A DNA stretch of 64,000 bases from Octadecabacter algicola (GTDB lineage: Bacteria > Pseudomonadota > Alphaproteobacteria > Rhodobacterales > Rhodobacteraceae), in contig NZ_JAKGAR010000001.1 in the NCBI RefSeq assembly GCF_021532625.1, forward strand, positions 1,054,001 through 1,118,000. The letters are read 5' to 3'. The notes below the pieces were generated by a model. It saw only the letters and a list, made by a program, of their open reading frames with translations. It had not been told where the DNA came from and made no database searches. Position 1 is the stretch's first letter, and each line of letters begins with the position of its first letter. A program made the position numbers and the translations under genes. This document shows positions 52,250 to 60,782 of the stretch, one piece after another.

Positions 52250-53502
52250 CAGTTCGACCCTCCTGTTGATGGGCTACGCAGTTGGTCAAGAGGAAGATAC
52301 GGCACAACGCCGCCCCCGCCTTCGCCGCCTGTTTCGTCAAGCAAGATAATGTTGCCAGAGCTAAAGACATCTTCGACCATTTCTAGATACAGACGCTGAC
52401 GTGTTACATCAGGTGCCTTTTGGTATTCCTCAAGAACGGAAACAAAACGCGCGGCTTCACCTTCAGCTTCGTTCACCACGCGAGCGCGGTACCCTTCGGC
52501 ATCTTCAAGAATTTGCGCGGCGTTACCACGTGCGCCAGCTGTTTCACGGTTTGCATAAGCATCCGCTTGGTTTTGTAGCTGGATGCGTTCTTGTTCAGCA
52601 TCCTGCACGTCACGATACGCAGCCAGCGGCGAAGTCTTTTCTTCGACACCGTCAATGTCCGTCGTAAGTACTTGGGTTGCGGGTGGATCGGCAGCACCAA
52701 GGTTGATCCGCACGATGTTCACGCCAGAATCGTAGCTGTCGAGCGTTTCTTGAGTTAGTTCCTGCATCCGTTGTTCGATGCTGTCACGATCTTGGTTCAA
52801 GTTCGCCAGCTGAGATTGCGCGATGATTTCTCGCATAACGGACTCAGAAACCGCCGCGATTGTTTCTTCTGGCTCAGCTAGGTTGAACAGGAACTGATCG
52901 GGGCGTGTGATGTTCCAAACAACTTGGAAATCGATATCGACGATGTTTTCGTCGCCTGTCAGCATCAAACCGATATCACCCTCGAGCATACGCAACACGG
53001 ACGGATTGTCGGACAGTTCTTGTGGAACAGGGTCTTCACCGATGTTGATGACTTGTTCGCGTGTCACCTGAACGATCTCGTATGTGACCAATGGCCACGG
53101 GGCAAAGTTCAGGCCACTGTCGCCGATACACGGTTCCATACATTCGCCAAGGAACAGCTCAACCGACTTTTCTTCGGGACGAACCGTATAAAAGCTAGAC
53201 GCGGCCCAAAGGACGACTGCGCCTAATACACCAAGACCGATCATGCCACGGCTGACTTGTGGACCACCGGCCCCACCGCCACCACCGCCGCCGACGCGAC
53301 CACGGTCATTGCCACCGCCCATCAGAACACGCAGTTGGTCCTTGGTTTTATTGATGATTTCATCAAATTCAGGGATTTGCGGATCGTTCGGTGGACGTTG
53401 CCCGCCATTGCGGTTTCCGTCCCCATTTGGTCGGCGACGGTCATCGTCGTCCCCGCCATCATTGCCTCCGCCCCCCCAGGGGCCGCCGTTGTTTCCAGCC
53501 AT
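52249..53502 (-). CDS. hflK: HflK, SPFH-family modulator of FtsH
   Basis: A 417-residue SPFH protein. An N-terminal Gly/Asn/Asp-rich cytoplasmic tail (about 1-85, GGNDGGDDDDRRRPNGDG and a poly-Gly GGGGGGAGG) precedes the membrane helix (about 95-112, GLGVLGAVVLWAASSFY). An SPFH domain beginning EEKSVELFLGE follows, then a coiled coil. The low-complexity tail is common in HflK. It starts the hflK-hflC-DUF2065 unit; gor is 81 bases upstream. Confidence 0.94.
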   Translation of the reverse strand: MAGNNGGPWGGGGNDGGDDDDRRRPNGDGNRNGGQRPPNDPQIPEFDEIINKTKDQLRVLMGGGNDRGRVGGGGGGGAGGPQVSRGMIGLGVLGAVVLWAASSFYTVRPEEKSVELFLGECMEPCIGDSGLNFAPWPLVTYEIVQVTREQVINIGEDPVPQELSDNPSVLRMLEGDIGLMLTGDENIVDIDFQVVWNITRPDQFLFNLAEPEETIAAVSESVMREIIAQSQLANLNQDRDSIEQRMQELTQETLDSYDSGVNIVRINLGAADPPATQVLTTDIDGVEEKTSPLAAYRDVQDAEQERIQLQNQADAYANRETAGARGNAAQILEDAEGYRARVVNEAEGEAARFVSVLEEYQKAPDVTRQRLYLEMVEDVFSSGNIILLDETGGEGGGGVVPYLPLDQLRSPSTGGSN

Positions 53503-53583
53503 TAAGCCTGTCTTCCCTTGTTGCGACCCATTTCCTCCGGGTCATATTCATCTTGTCTATAAGTGTGCTTTTACGCGCAAAGT

Positions 53584-54942
53584 TCAAGCAGTTCGCACGG
53601 GATCGCGCATTGTCACAAGTTCCTCACTGATCGTTGGGTGAACCGCGCAGGTCGCATCGAACTGTTCTTTGGTTGCCCCCATCTTTACAGCAATGCCCGC
53701 AAGCTGGATCATTTCACCCGCATGCGGGCTAACGATATGACACCCCAGAACCTTGCGCGTAGCCTTAGATACAACGAGTTTCATCAACACGCGATCGGGC
53801 CGTTCTGCAAACGCCGTCTGCATCGGTCGGAAGGATGTCGCGTAGATTTCCACGGGTTCCTGTTCGGCCGCCTGTTCTTCGGACAGACCCACGGTGCCCA
53901 TTTCCGGCTGCGTAAAGATCGCGGACGGGATCAGCTCGTGGTCTGGCTTTGTCGGGTTGCCGTTGAACACCGTCTCAACAAAAGCCATGCCCTCCCGGAT
54001 CGCGACTGGCGTCAACTGCACACGGTTTGTCACATCGCCAACGGCATAGATGCTTGGAACCTTGGTCTGGCTGTAATCGTCAACGATGATTTCTCCATTG
54101 CGGCCCAGTTCAACGCCGACCTCTTCAAGGCCAAGTCCATCTGTGTTGGGCACGCGCCCCGTCGCATACATGACCTGATCGTAAACCGCTTCGGAGCCAT
54201 TGGTGCATTTGACCCAAATTCCGTCTTCGTGTTTTTCCATCTCAAGGACGTTCGTCCCGAGGTGCAGATCAACGCCCTTCTCGATCATCATCTCGGACAC
54301 CAACCCACGGGCTTCGTCATCAAAGCCTCGCAAGATTTGTGCACCGCGATAGAATTGGGTCACCTCGACTCCGAGACCGTTGAGAATGCATGCGAACTCG
54401 GATGCGATGTAACCGCCTCCCACAACCAAGGTCTTCTGAGGTAGTTCTTTCAGCAGGAAGATGTCGTTGGACGTAATTGCCAAATCTGCGTTTTTCATGT
54501 CCGGCAAAGACGGTCGGCCACCAACGGCCACTAGGATATGTTTGGCACTATAAGTTGTGCCATCCGCAAGGGTCACTTCATGTGGGCCGCTGACAGTCGC
54601 ACGAGAATCGTGAATAGAAACATCTGAATTGCCCAACAGTTTACGGTAAATGCCCTCAAGACGGTCAAGCTCAGCATGAAGGTTTGGTTGGAACTTTGAC
54701 CAGTCGAACGATCCGTCTTCGACATCCCACCCGTAGGCACGGGCATCGGCAAACATCTCTTGATACTCAGATGCGAAGACCATCAGTTTCTTTGGGACAC
54801 AGCCACGGATCACGCAAGTTCCGCCCATGCGGAATTCTTCGGCTAGTGCAACTTTGGCCCCTGTTGCAGCAGCGACCCGCGCAGCACGCACGCCACCTGA
54901 TCCGCCACCAATCACAAACAAATCGTAATCAAAGTCAGCCAT
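53584..54942 (-). CDS. gor: Glutathione reductase
   Basis: A 452-residue FAD-dependent disulfide reductase that regenerates GSH from GSSG with NADPH. FAD motif IGGGSGGVRAARVAA (11-25). The redox pair is GGTCVIRGCVPKK (Cys43, Cys48), the signature of glutathione reductase and not lipoamide dehydrogenase (which has GGTCLNVGCIPSK). The second Rossmann segment VVGGGYIASEFACI binds NADPH, and AVHPTISEE holds the catalytic His-Glu. The ATG at 54942 (MADFDYDLF) is chosen; an in-frame upstream extension adds nothing conserved. Confidence 0.95.
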   Translation of the reverse strand: MADFDYDLFVIGGGSGGVRAARVAAATGAKVALAEEFRMGGTCVIRGCVPKKLMVFASEYQEMFADARAYGWDVEDGSFDWSKFQPNLHAELDRLEGIYRKLLGNSDVSIHDSRATVSGPHEVTLADGTTYSAKHILVAVGGRPSLPDMKNADLAITSNDIFLLKELPQKTLVVGGGYIASEFACILNGLGVEVTQFYRGAQILRGFDDEARGLVSEMMIEKGVDLHLGTNVLEMEKHEDGIWVKCTNGSEAVYDQVMYATGRVPNTDGLGLEEVGVELGRNGEIIVDDYSQTKVPSIYAVGDVTNRVQLTPVAIREGMAFVETVFNGNPTKPDHELIPSAIFTQPEMGTVGLSEEQAAEQEPVEIYATSFRPMQTAFAERPDRVLMKLVVSKATRKVLGCHIVSPHAGEMIQLAGIAVKMGATKEQFDATCAVHPTISEELVTMRDPVRTA

Positions 54943-55043
54943 TTTGGACGCGCCTTTCTTGGGGGAATAATTTGAAACTTGGTAAATCACAGCACTGCAA
55001 GCTTGGCCAGTCACAGTACCGTTCATTGCCCGGTGGTGCAGAC

Positions 55044-55832
55044 CTAGTCGTTCAGGTCCGCAAACAGGTTATCGTTCTCGACAAAATCAATGCGGTCTTC
55101 TTCGACAGTTCCCTGATTGATGTCGCGAATTTCCACACGACCATCGCCGTGACCGATCACAACCACATCACAGATGTCGATAAACAACCCATTCTCAACA
55201 ATGCCTGGTATCTGATTGATAACCAAAGATAACTGTCGCGCGTTCCCGATCCGGTTCAAGTGAAGGTCGAGGATATGGTTTCCCTCATCCGTGTAGAACG
55301 GAGCATCGCCATTCATACGTAGGCTGACATCACGGCCCAGCACATCCATGCCGATAAGGGTTTCTTCAACCAATGTTTTTGTAGTCTGCCAACCGAACGG
55401 AACCACCTCGATTGGGAGAGGGAAACTGCCCAACGTCTCAACCGACTTGGACGCATCAGCAATGACAACCATTTGATCGCTGGCCGTTGCCACGATCTTT
55501 TCTTGCAAAAGAGAACCACCGCCACCTTTGATCAGGTTGAGGTTGCCATCATATTCGTCTGCCCCATCAATCGCGATGTCGAGCCATTTGGCCTCATCCA
55601 AAGAAATTACGTCAATCCCAACTTCACGAGCGAGGTCCGCCGTGCGAGTGGATGTCGGGATACCTTGGATTTTAAGGCCCTCTTTTTCGACCATTTCTCC
55701 CAAACATTTCACCAACCATGCGGCGGTGGATCCAGACCCGAGACCGACTTTCATGCCATCTTCGACGTATTGAGTTGCCTGTTTCGCTGCTACGAATTTG
55801 GCTTTGTCGATGGGGGACAGTTCAGACGGCAT
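55044..55832 (-). CDS. rpiA: Ribose-5-phosphate isomerase A
   Basis: Interconverts ribose 5-phosphate and ribulose 5-phosphate. The 262-residue protein shows VGLGSGSTAAWLVKCL (about 29-44), IDGADEYDGNLNLIKGGGG (about 87-105) with catalytic residues, and KIVATASDQMVVIADASKSV. The C-terminus ends DNLFADLND. Full length. It lies 101 bases upstream of gor on the same strand. Confidence 0.96.
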   Translation of the reverse strand: MPSELSPIDKAKFVAAKQATQYVEDGMKVGLGSGSTAAWLVKCLGEMVEKEGLKIQGIPTSTRTADLAREVGIDVISLDEAKWLDIAIDGADEYDGNLNLIKGGGGSLLQEKIVATASDQMVVIADASKSVETLGSFPLPIEVVPFGWQTTKTLVEETLIGMDVLGRDVSLRMNGDAPFYTDEGNHILDLHLNRIGNARQLSLVINQIPGIVENGLFIDICDVVVIGHGDGRVEIRDINQGTVEEDRIDFVENDNLFADLND

Positions 55833-55986
55833 GGGGCAGCTCCTGCGCGGGAATAAACACTTCCCGTCTATATACGATGCTCGGACGCGCGGCGCTATGG
55901 TTCAAATAGGGCTAATTTACGCAAAGCCCTGCCTATCGGTCGCGTTTGGGCGGGTTGGTACGGCAGGAATGCTGAAACCTTGGGCC

Positions 55987-56661
55987 ATGACAAAGCTAAT
56001 ATTGCATTACGCCCCAGACAACGCATCGCTAATAATTCGCCTTGCGCTTGATCATCTGAACCTGCCGTTCGAGACGGTCTTGGTAGATCGCGCCAGTGGG
56101 GCACAGCGCGATCCGGCTTATCTTGCGATTAACCCAAATGGGCTGATCCCGACATTAATCACGCAGGACGGACCAATTTTTGAGACCGCCGCGATCTTAC
56201 TTTGGTTGAATGATCGGTTCGGGGCTTTGATGCCAACAGATCAACCAGCTCGAACGTCAACCCTTAAGTGGCTGATATGGATCGGCAATAGCTTACACCC
56301 AAGCCAACGGATGATGTTCTACCCCGACACATATACCGACGGCGACGCCGAAGACCTGCGCGCGCCCACGCGGCGGCGCATCGCACATCTGCTGACGGTA
56401 CTTTCCGACGCTGATGACGCCGACTGGCTAGAGAAACCACCATCCGCGCCCTCGTTCTACCTTGCGCCACTCCTGCGTTGGTGTGCGATCTACGGTGGAG
56501 ATCGCTGGTTCGATTTAGCAGATTATCCGCGCCTTTTCGCCTTTGCGCAGCGGATGGAACAAACTGAACCCGTTCTTCGCGCAATCCGCGCCGAGGGCCT
56601 TGGGGACCGGCCATTTACTGCTCCCAAGCCTCCAAATCCACCAGAAGGGAGCGCCGTTTAG
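55987..56661 (+). CDS. Glutathione S-transferase family protein
   Basis: A 224-residue protein from the ATG at 55987 (MTKLILHYAPDNASLIIRLA); an alternative start at 55969 is possible. The N-terminal thioredoxin-like domain includes NPNGLIPTLITQDGPIFETA with the cis-Pro and the Glu-Thr (normally Glu-Ser) that bind glutathione. An all-helical C-terminal domain follows. The substrate is unknown. The stop is immediately followed by the serine dehydratase start codon. Confidence 0.87.
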   Translation: MTKLILHYAPDNASLIIRLALDHLNLPFETVLVDRASGAQRDPAYLAINPNGLIPTLITQDGPIFETAAILLWLNDRFGALMPTDQPARTSTLKWLIWIGNSLHPSQRMMFYPDTYTDGDAEDLRAPTRRRIAHLLTVLSDADDADWLEKPPSAPSFYLAPLLRWCAIYGGDRWFDLADYPRLFAFAQRMEQTEPVLRAIRAEGLGDRPFTAPKPPNPPEGSAV

Positions 56662-58035
56662 ATGTTCTTATCCGTGTTCGATATGTTCAAGGTCGGGATC
56701 GGCCCGTCGTCGTCCCACACGATAGGCCCCATGGTTGCCGCCGCTCGATTCTTGGACCACCTGCGCGCGCAACCGTTTAAAGTCAGCGGGTTACGGGCCA
56801 GTCTTCACGGATCCCTGGCGTTCACAGGTGTCGGGCACGCGACGGATCGTGCAACCATACTGGGCCTCGCTGGATTTCGCGCGGATGATTACGATCGCAT
56901 CAAAGCAGACGCCGAAATGGCCCGCATTTCGGCTGAGGGTTGGGTCGCCCCTGACGGGTTGGGCCAACTGACGTTTGCCCCAAAAGAGCATCTTGAATTC
57001 GACTATGGGCCCAACCTTCCCGGTCACGCCAACGGCATGAAGCTTATGGGGACGGACGCGCAGGGCGATGTGGTCACCGAAGTGACATACTATTCGATCG
57101 GCGGCGGGTTCGTCCTGACCGAACAGGAACTTGCGGCAGGCGCTGATAAAGACGACGGCGCTCCGGTCCCATTCCCGTTTAAGAGCGCCGCTGAAATGCT
57201 TGAAATGGCGAAACAAAGTGGGTTCAGCATAGCGCAGATGAAACGGCGCAATGAACTCAGCCGACGGAATGCCACGGACCTTGATGCAGGGCTAACTCGG
57301 CTTTGGTCAGTAATGAACGACTGCATTGATCGCGGGATGAACACAGACGGCATCTTACCCGGTGGCCTGAACGTCAAACGTCGCGCGAGGGGTATCCATG
57401 ATGCTCTCAAGGCCGAAGCCGGTGTAAACCTAACGGCACCCCATACGATCAATGATTGGATGTCGACCTACGCCATGGCCGTGAACGAGGAGAACGCCGC
57501 GGGCGGTCAGGTCGTCACCGCCCCCACTAATGGCGCGGCAGGCGTCGTACCAGCGACGATCCGATACTACATGGATCATGTGCCAAGCGCGACGGCTGAA
57601 AAGATTCCGGATTTTCTGCTGACGGCGGCGGCTATCGGCGGATTGGTCAAATTCAATGCTTCGATCAGTGGGGCCGAGGCCGGCTGTCAGGCCGAAGTCG
57701 GCAGTGCTGCCGCGATGGCGGCAGCAGGCCTTTGTGCTGTGCTGGGCGGTACCCCCGAGCAGATCGAGAATGCAGCTGAGATCGCATTGGAACATCACCT
57801 CGGCATGACGTGCGATCCCGTCAAAGGGCTGGTGCAGGTGCCCTGTATTGAACGCAACGGATTGGGCGCCATCAAGGCGGTTTCTGCTGCGTCCTTGGCG
57901 ATGCGCGGTGACGGCACGCACTTAGTGCCGCTAGACGCCGCCATCGAAACCATGCGCCAAACGGGCGCGGACATGTCCGAAAAGTACAAAGAGACCGCTC
58001 TAGGCGGCTTGGCGGTGAACGTCCCGAACTGTTGA
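56662..58035 (+). CDS. sdaA: L-serine ammonia-lyase (iron-sulfur type)
   Basis: A 457-residue single-chain Fe-S L-serine dehydratase that turns serine into pyruvate and ammonia. The beta-domain motif [16 protein letters not shown] (about 13-28) and the alpha-domain segment [20 protein letters not shown] (about 276-295) are clear. Cluster Cys candidates are in EAGCQAEVG and [14 protein letters not shown]. It starts with no gap after the GST stop, so the two are coupled. Confidence 0.94.
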   Translation: MFLSVFDMFKVGIGPSSSHTIGPMVAAARFLDHLRAQPFKVSGLRASLHGSLAFTGVGHATDRATILGLAGFRADDYDRIKADAEMARISAEGWVAPDGLGQLTFAPKEHLEFDYGPNLPGHANGMKLMGTDAQGDVVTEVTYYSIGGGFVLTEQELAAGADKDDGAPVPFPFKSAAEMLEMAKQSGFSIAQMKRRNELSRRNATDLDAGLTRLWSVMNDCIDRGMNTDGILPGGLNVKRRARGIHDALKAEAGVNLTAPHTINDWMSTYAMAVNEENAAGGQVVTAPTNGAAGVVPATIRYYMDHVPSATAEKIPDFLLTAAAIGGLVKFNASISGAEAGCQAEVGSAAAMAAAGLCAVLGGTPEQIENAAEIALEHHLGMTCDPVKGLVQVPCIERNGLGAIKAVSAASLAMRGDGTHLVPLDAAIETMRQTGADMSEKYKETALGGLAVNVPNC

Positions 58036-58107
58036 ACCGAGCCGATTGTTATAGAAAACGTCGCTTCCAGGCTGGACGCGTTATGCCCCGACAACCATAC
58101 CAAGCGG

Positions 58108-59049
58108 ATGACAAAAACATCTCAAATTTCACAAGGCCCAGATCGGGTTCCTCTCGGCATGGCTCTGGTGATCGGGTTCTGCGTGGTCGCCCCCATGCTC
58201 GACGTGTGTGCGAAGATCGCGGCTGACGCGATACCTGTTGGCCAAATCACGGCCGGCCGGTTTCTGGTGCAAACTGTGTTGATGTTGCCGGTGTGCCTAA
58301 TAATGGGTCTTTCCTTGCGGTTGCGTATCGGACTTTGGCTTCCGGTCGCGATGCGCGCGCTGTTTTTGATGCTTTCGACCTACTTCATTATCGCCGCATT
58401 ACGGTTCATGCCCTTAGCGGATGCTTTGGCGATCGTTTTTGTAGAACCCTTTATCATCTTGCTGTTTGGCAAGGTCATGTTTGGCGAAATCATCGGGCCG
58501 CGTCGTTTGTTGGCGGCGGCGGTGGGGTTTGCTGGCTGTTTGTTGGTTATTCAGCCCAGCTTTGTGGCCTTTGGTTATGTCGCACTTTTGCCTTTGGGAA
58601 CGGCCTTTACCTTTGCCGCCTATGTTCTGAGCACACGGTCTTTGCGCGGGCAGCTGCACCCCGTAGAAATGCAGTTTCAAACGGGACTGGCCGCTACGCT
58701 GATGATTGTGCCCCTGTTATGGTTCGCCGATGGACGTGGCTGGGATACTTTTGATCCTGTCTGGCCCCAGGGAATTTATTGGATGTTGATCTTTGGCGTG
58801 GGTTTCTTTGCAACGGTAGCCCATATGATGATGACCTACGCGCTGTCGATGGCCCCCGCCGCAACGCTTGCGCCCCTGCATTATCTTGAAATTATCATGG
58901 CGGCACTTCTTGGCTATCTGTTCTTTGACGACTTCCCCAACGGGCTGGCTTTGGCCGGTATCTTCGTCATAATGGCATCAGGTCTTTATGTCATTCATCG
59001 TGAACGGGTAAACGCCCGCCGGATCGAACTTCCTTCGGCACCGATTTAG
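58108..59049 (+). CDS. EamA/DMT-family transporter (copy 1)
   Basis: A 313-residue protein with about ten membrane helices, arranged as two EamA halves (about 15-140 and 155-290). The drug/metabolite transporter pattern includes FMPLADALAIVFVEPFIILL (about 95-114) and APAATLAPLHYLEIIMAALL in the second half. The substrate is unknown. It is closely related to the next gene (shared LPLGTA/V-FAL, LADA-AI-FV, TLAPMQYLEI patterns), so the two arose by tandem duplication. Confidence 0.9.
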   Translation: MTKTSQISQGPDRVPLGMALVIGFCVVAPMLDVCAKIAADAIPVGQITAGRFLVQTVLMLPVCLIMGLSLRLRIGLWLPVAMRALFLMLSTYFIIAALRFMPLADALAIVFVEPFIILLFGKVMFGEIIGPRRLLAAAVGFAGCLLVIQPSFVAFGYVALLPLGTAFTFAAYVLSTRSLRGQLHPVEMQFQTGLAATLMIVPLLWFADGRGWDTFDPVWPQGIYWMLIFGVGFFATVAHMMMTYALSMAPAATLAPLHYLEIIMAALLGYLFFDDFPNGLALAGIFVIMASGLYVIHRERVNARRIELPSAPI

Positions 59050-59095
59050 GGACGTCTCTCTAGACGCGCACCGTGATCCCCCGTAGCGTAACTTG

Positions 59096-60013
59096 ATGAC
59101 GTCCCAATCCCCTGATCGCCCGTTTCTTGGCATCTTACTGATGCTTGGCTTTTGTGTGCTTGCCCCGCTTGGCGATGCCACCGCCAAACTATTGGGAGAC
59201 GAAATGTCGGTGGGTTTCTTGGTGTTCATCCGATTTACTGTGCAAGCTGCGCTGTTGCTCCCGCTCGTTGTCTTATTTGGCTACCCAATGCCAAATGGTC
59301 GACGGTTGTTGCAACTGACGGCGCTGCGCACGCTGCTGCATATCGCTGGGATTGGATTGATGTTTTCATCGCTTCAATACCTGCCACTGGCCGACGCGAT
59401 CGCCATCGCTTTCGTCATGCCATTCATTATGTTGCTGCTTGGGCGGGTATTCTTGGGCGAAGACATTGGACCACATCGGCTGATTGCGTGTGCCGTTGGG
59501 TTTTGCGGCACGCTTTTGGTTGTGCAGCCGAATTTTATAGATGTGGGCGCGCCTGCGTTGCTGCCTTTGGGGGTCGCCGTTGTCTTTGCTCTTTTTATGT
59601 TGGTAACCCGTAAGATCGCCAAGGATGTCGACCCAATTGGCCTTCAAGCTTTGTCTGGCTTGATGGCCGCGCCCCTGATCGGTGGCGCGTTGCTGTTATT
59701 CCCGTCGCTCTCGCTACTGGAAACCGGCGCTGTTTCGGGGACTGCATGGTGGTTGCTGTTGTGGCTGGGCGTGTTGGGCACCCTCGCCCATCTGTTAATG
59801 ACGTGGAGCCTGCGGTTCGCGCCTTCGGCCACATTGGCACCGATGCAGTATCTGGAAATCCCGATTGGAACGGTAATCGGTTATCTGGTGTTCCGCGACC
59901 TCCCTAACGGGTTGGCGGCCATGGGCATCGGCATCACGATTGCTGCTGGGCTTTACATTATCTTGCGCGAGCGGGCCATCGCACGGACCCTTGCAAAAGC
60001 GCCTGCACCGTAA
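59096..60013 (+). CDS. EamA/DMT-family transporter (copy 2)
   Basis: A 305-residue protein, paralogue of the preceding gene, with about ten helices. Conserved pieces are YLPLADAIAIAFVMPFIMLL and APSATLAPMQYLEIPIGTVI. Start at the ATG at 59096; TTG directly before it (59093) is a possible alternative. The last 56 bases overlap the convergent thiamine diphosphokinase gene. Substrate unknown. The gap to copy 1 is 46 bases, so the two are likely co-expressed. Confidence 0.9.
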   Translation: MTSQSPDRPFLGILLMLGFCVLAPLGDATAKLLGDEMSVGFLVFIRFTVQAALLLPLVVLFGYPMPNGRRLLQLTALRTLLHIAGIGLMFSSLQYLPLADAIAIAFVMPFIMLLLGRVFLGEDIGPHRLIACAVGFCGTLLVVQPNFIDVGAPALLPLGVAVVFALFMLVTRKIAKDVDPIGLQALSGLMAAPLIGGALLLFPSLSLLETGAVSGTAWWLLLWLGVLGTLAHLLMTWSLRFAPSATLAPMQYLEIPIGTVIGYLVFRDLPNGLAAMGIGITIAAGLYIILRERAIARTLAKAPAP

Positions 60014-60644
60014 GTTCCAGCGCGTCACGAGGCAAAATCAACAACAATTTCGGTGCATCGGGCCGCAAAGTGACGGGTCCATCCGCTTTGTTTGACGTTC
60101 CGACCCGTCCATCCGGAGCCAACCTCAGCCCATCCGTCGGCCAGTGTAGCCCCTCACTCTCGCATCCGACATCAGCCATCGGAAAAAGCGAGACCAGTGA
60201 CCCCACATCCAAATCGAGCGTTAGTTCGGGTGGACACAGCAGCGCAAACGTTTCTTCGCCAATCAAAATAATCGGACGGTCAGGATACCGGACCATAACA
60301 GTGAGGGACGCCAATTCATGATCTAGTCGGGCACCACTGAACCCCACGCCGAGAACCAAGGGGGCCTCGATGTGGCGCAGCGCTTTATCCAGATCAGTGC
60401 TGTCTTGTTCGGGAATATGGTGCAGTACTTCTTTGAAGGCCTGCTTACTCGACTCGGAAATCGAATCCATGTCGCCCACAACTGCGGCAGGCTGTAGTCG
60501 CTCTGACAGGGCAATATCCGCTCCACCGTCAGCGCAAACCACAATTTTGCCCCACTTTAAGGCGATAGTAAGGGCACCAGATGCAGGGTTTGCACCACCA
60601 ATAAGCGTTATTGGACTGGGGTTTGAAACAATTGGCCGGATCAC
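59958..60644 (-). CDS. Thiamine diphosphokinase
   Basis: A 228-residue thiamine pyrophosphokinase that makes thiamine diphosphate from thiamine and ATP. The N-terminal TPK catalytic domain has VCADGGADIALSERLQPAAV (about 36-55), GDMDSISES (about 57-65), and EQDSTDLDKALRHI. The C-terminal TPK-B1 domain has GLHWPTDGLRL and SNKADGPVTLR. No other thiamine genes are near. Its last 56 bases overlap the convergent transporter; both reading frames keep sensible residues there (TVQALLQGSVRWPARAR). Confidence 0.9.
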   Translation of the reverse strand: MIRPIVSNPSPITLIGGANPASGALTIALKWGKIVVCADGGADIALSERLQPAAVVGDMDSISESSKQAFKEVLHHIPEQDSTDLDKALRHIEAPLVLGVGFSGARLDHELASLTVMVRYPDRPIILIGEETFALLCPPELTLDLDVGSLVSLFPMADVGCESEGLHWPTDGLRLAPDGRVGTSNKADGPVTLRPDAPKLLLILPRDALELTVQALLQGSVRWPARAR

Positions 60645-60782
60645 GTTAGATTACCCTCGAGTTGAGAAACTTGCCTTAAAACGGTCACGAAATAATACCC
60701 AGTTTATCGCGGTTCTGTTCCGGATTGCGAACCAATTGATGGTAAACAAGGTATCACTGGTTGGTTAGAAAGCGAGCAAACA

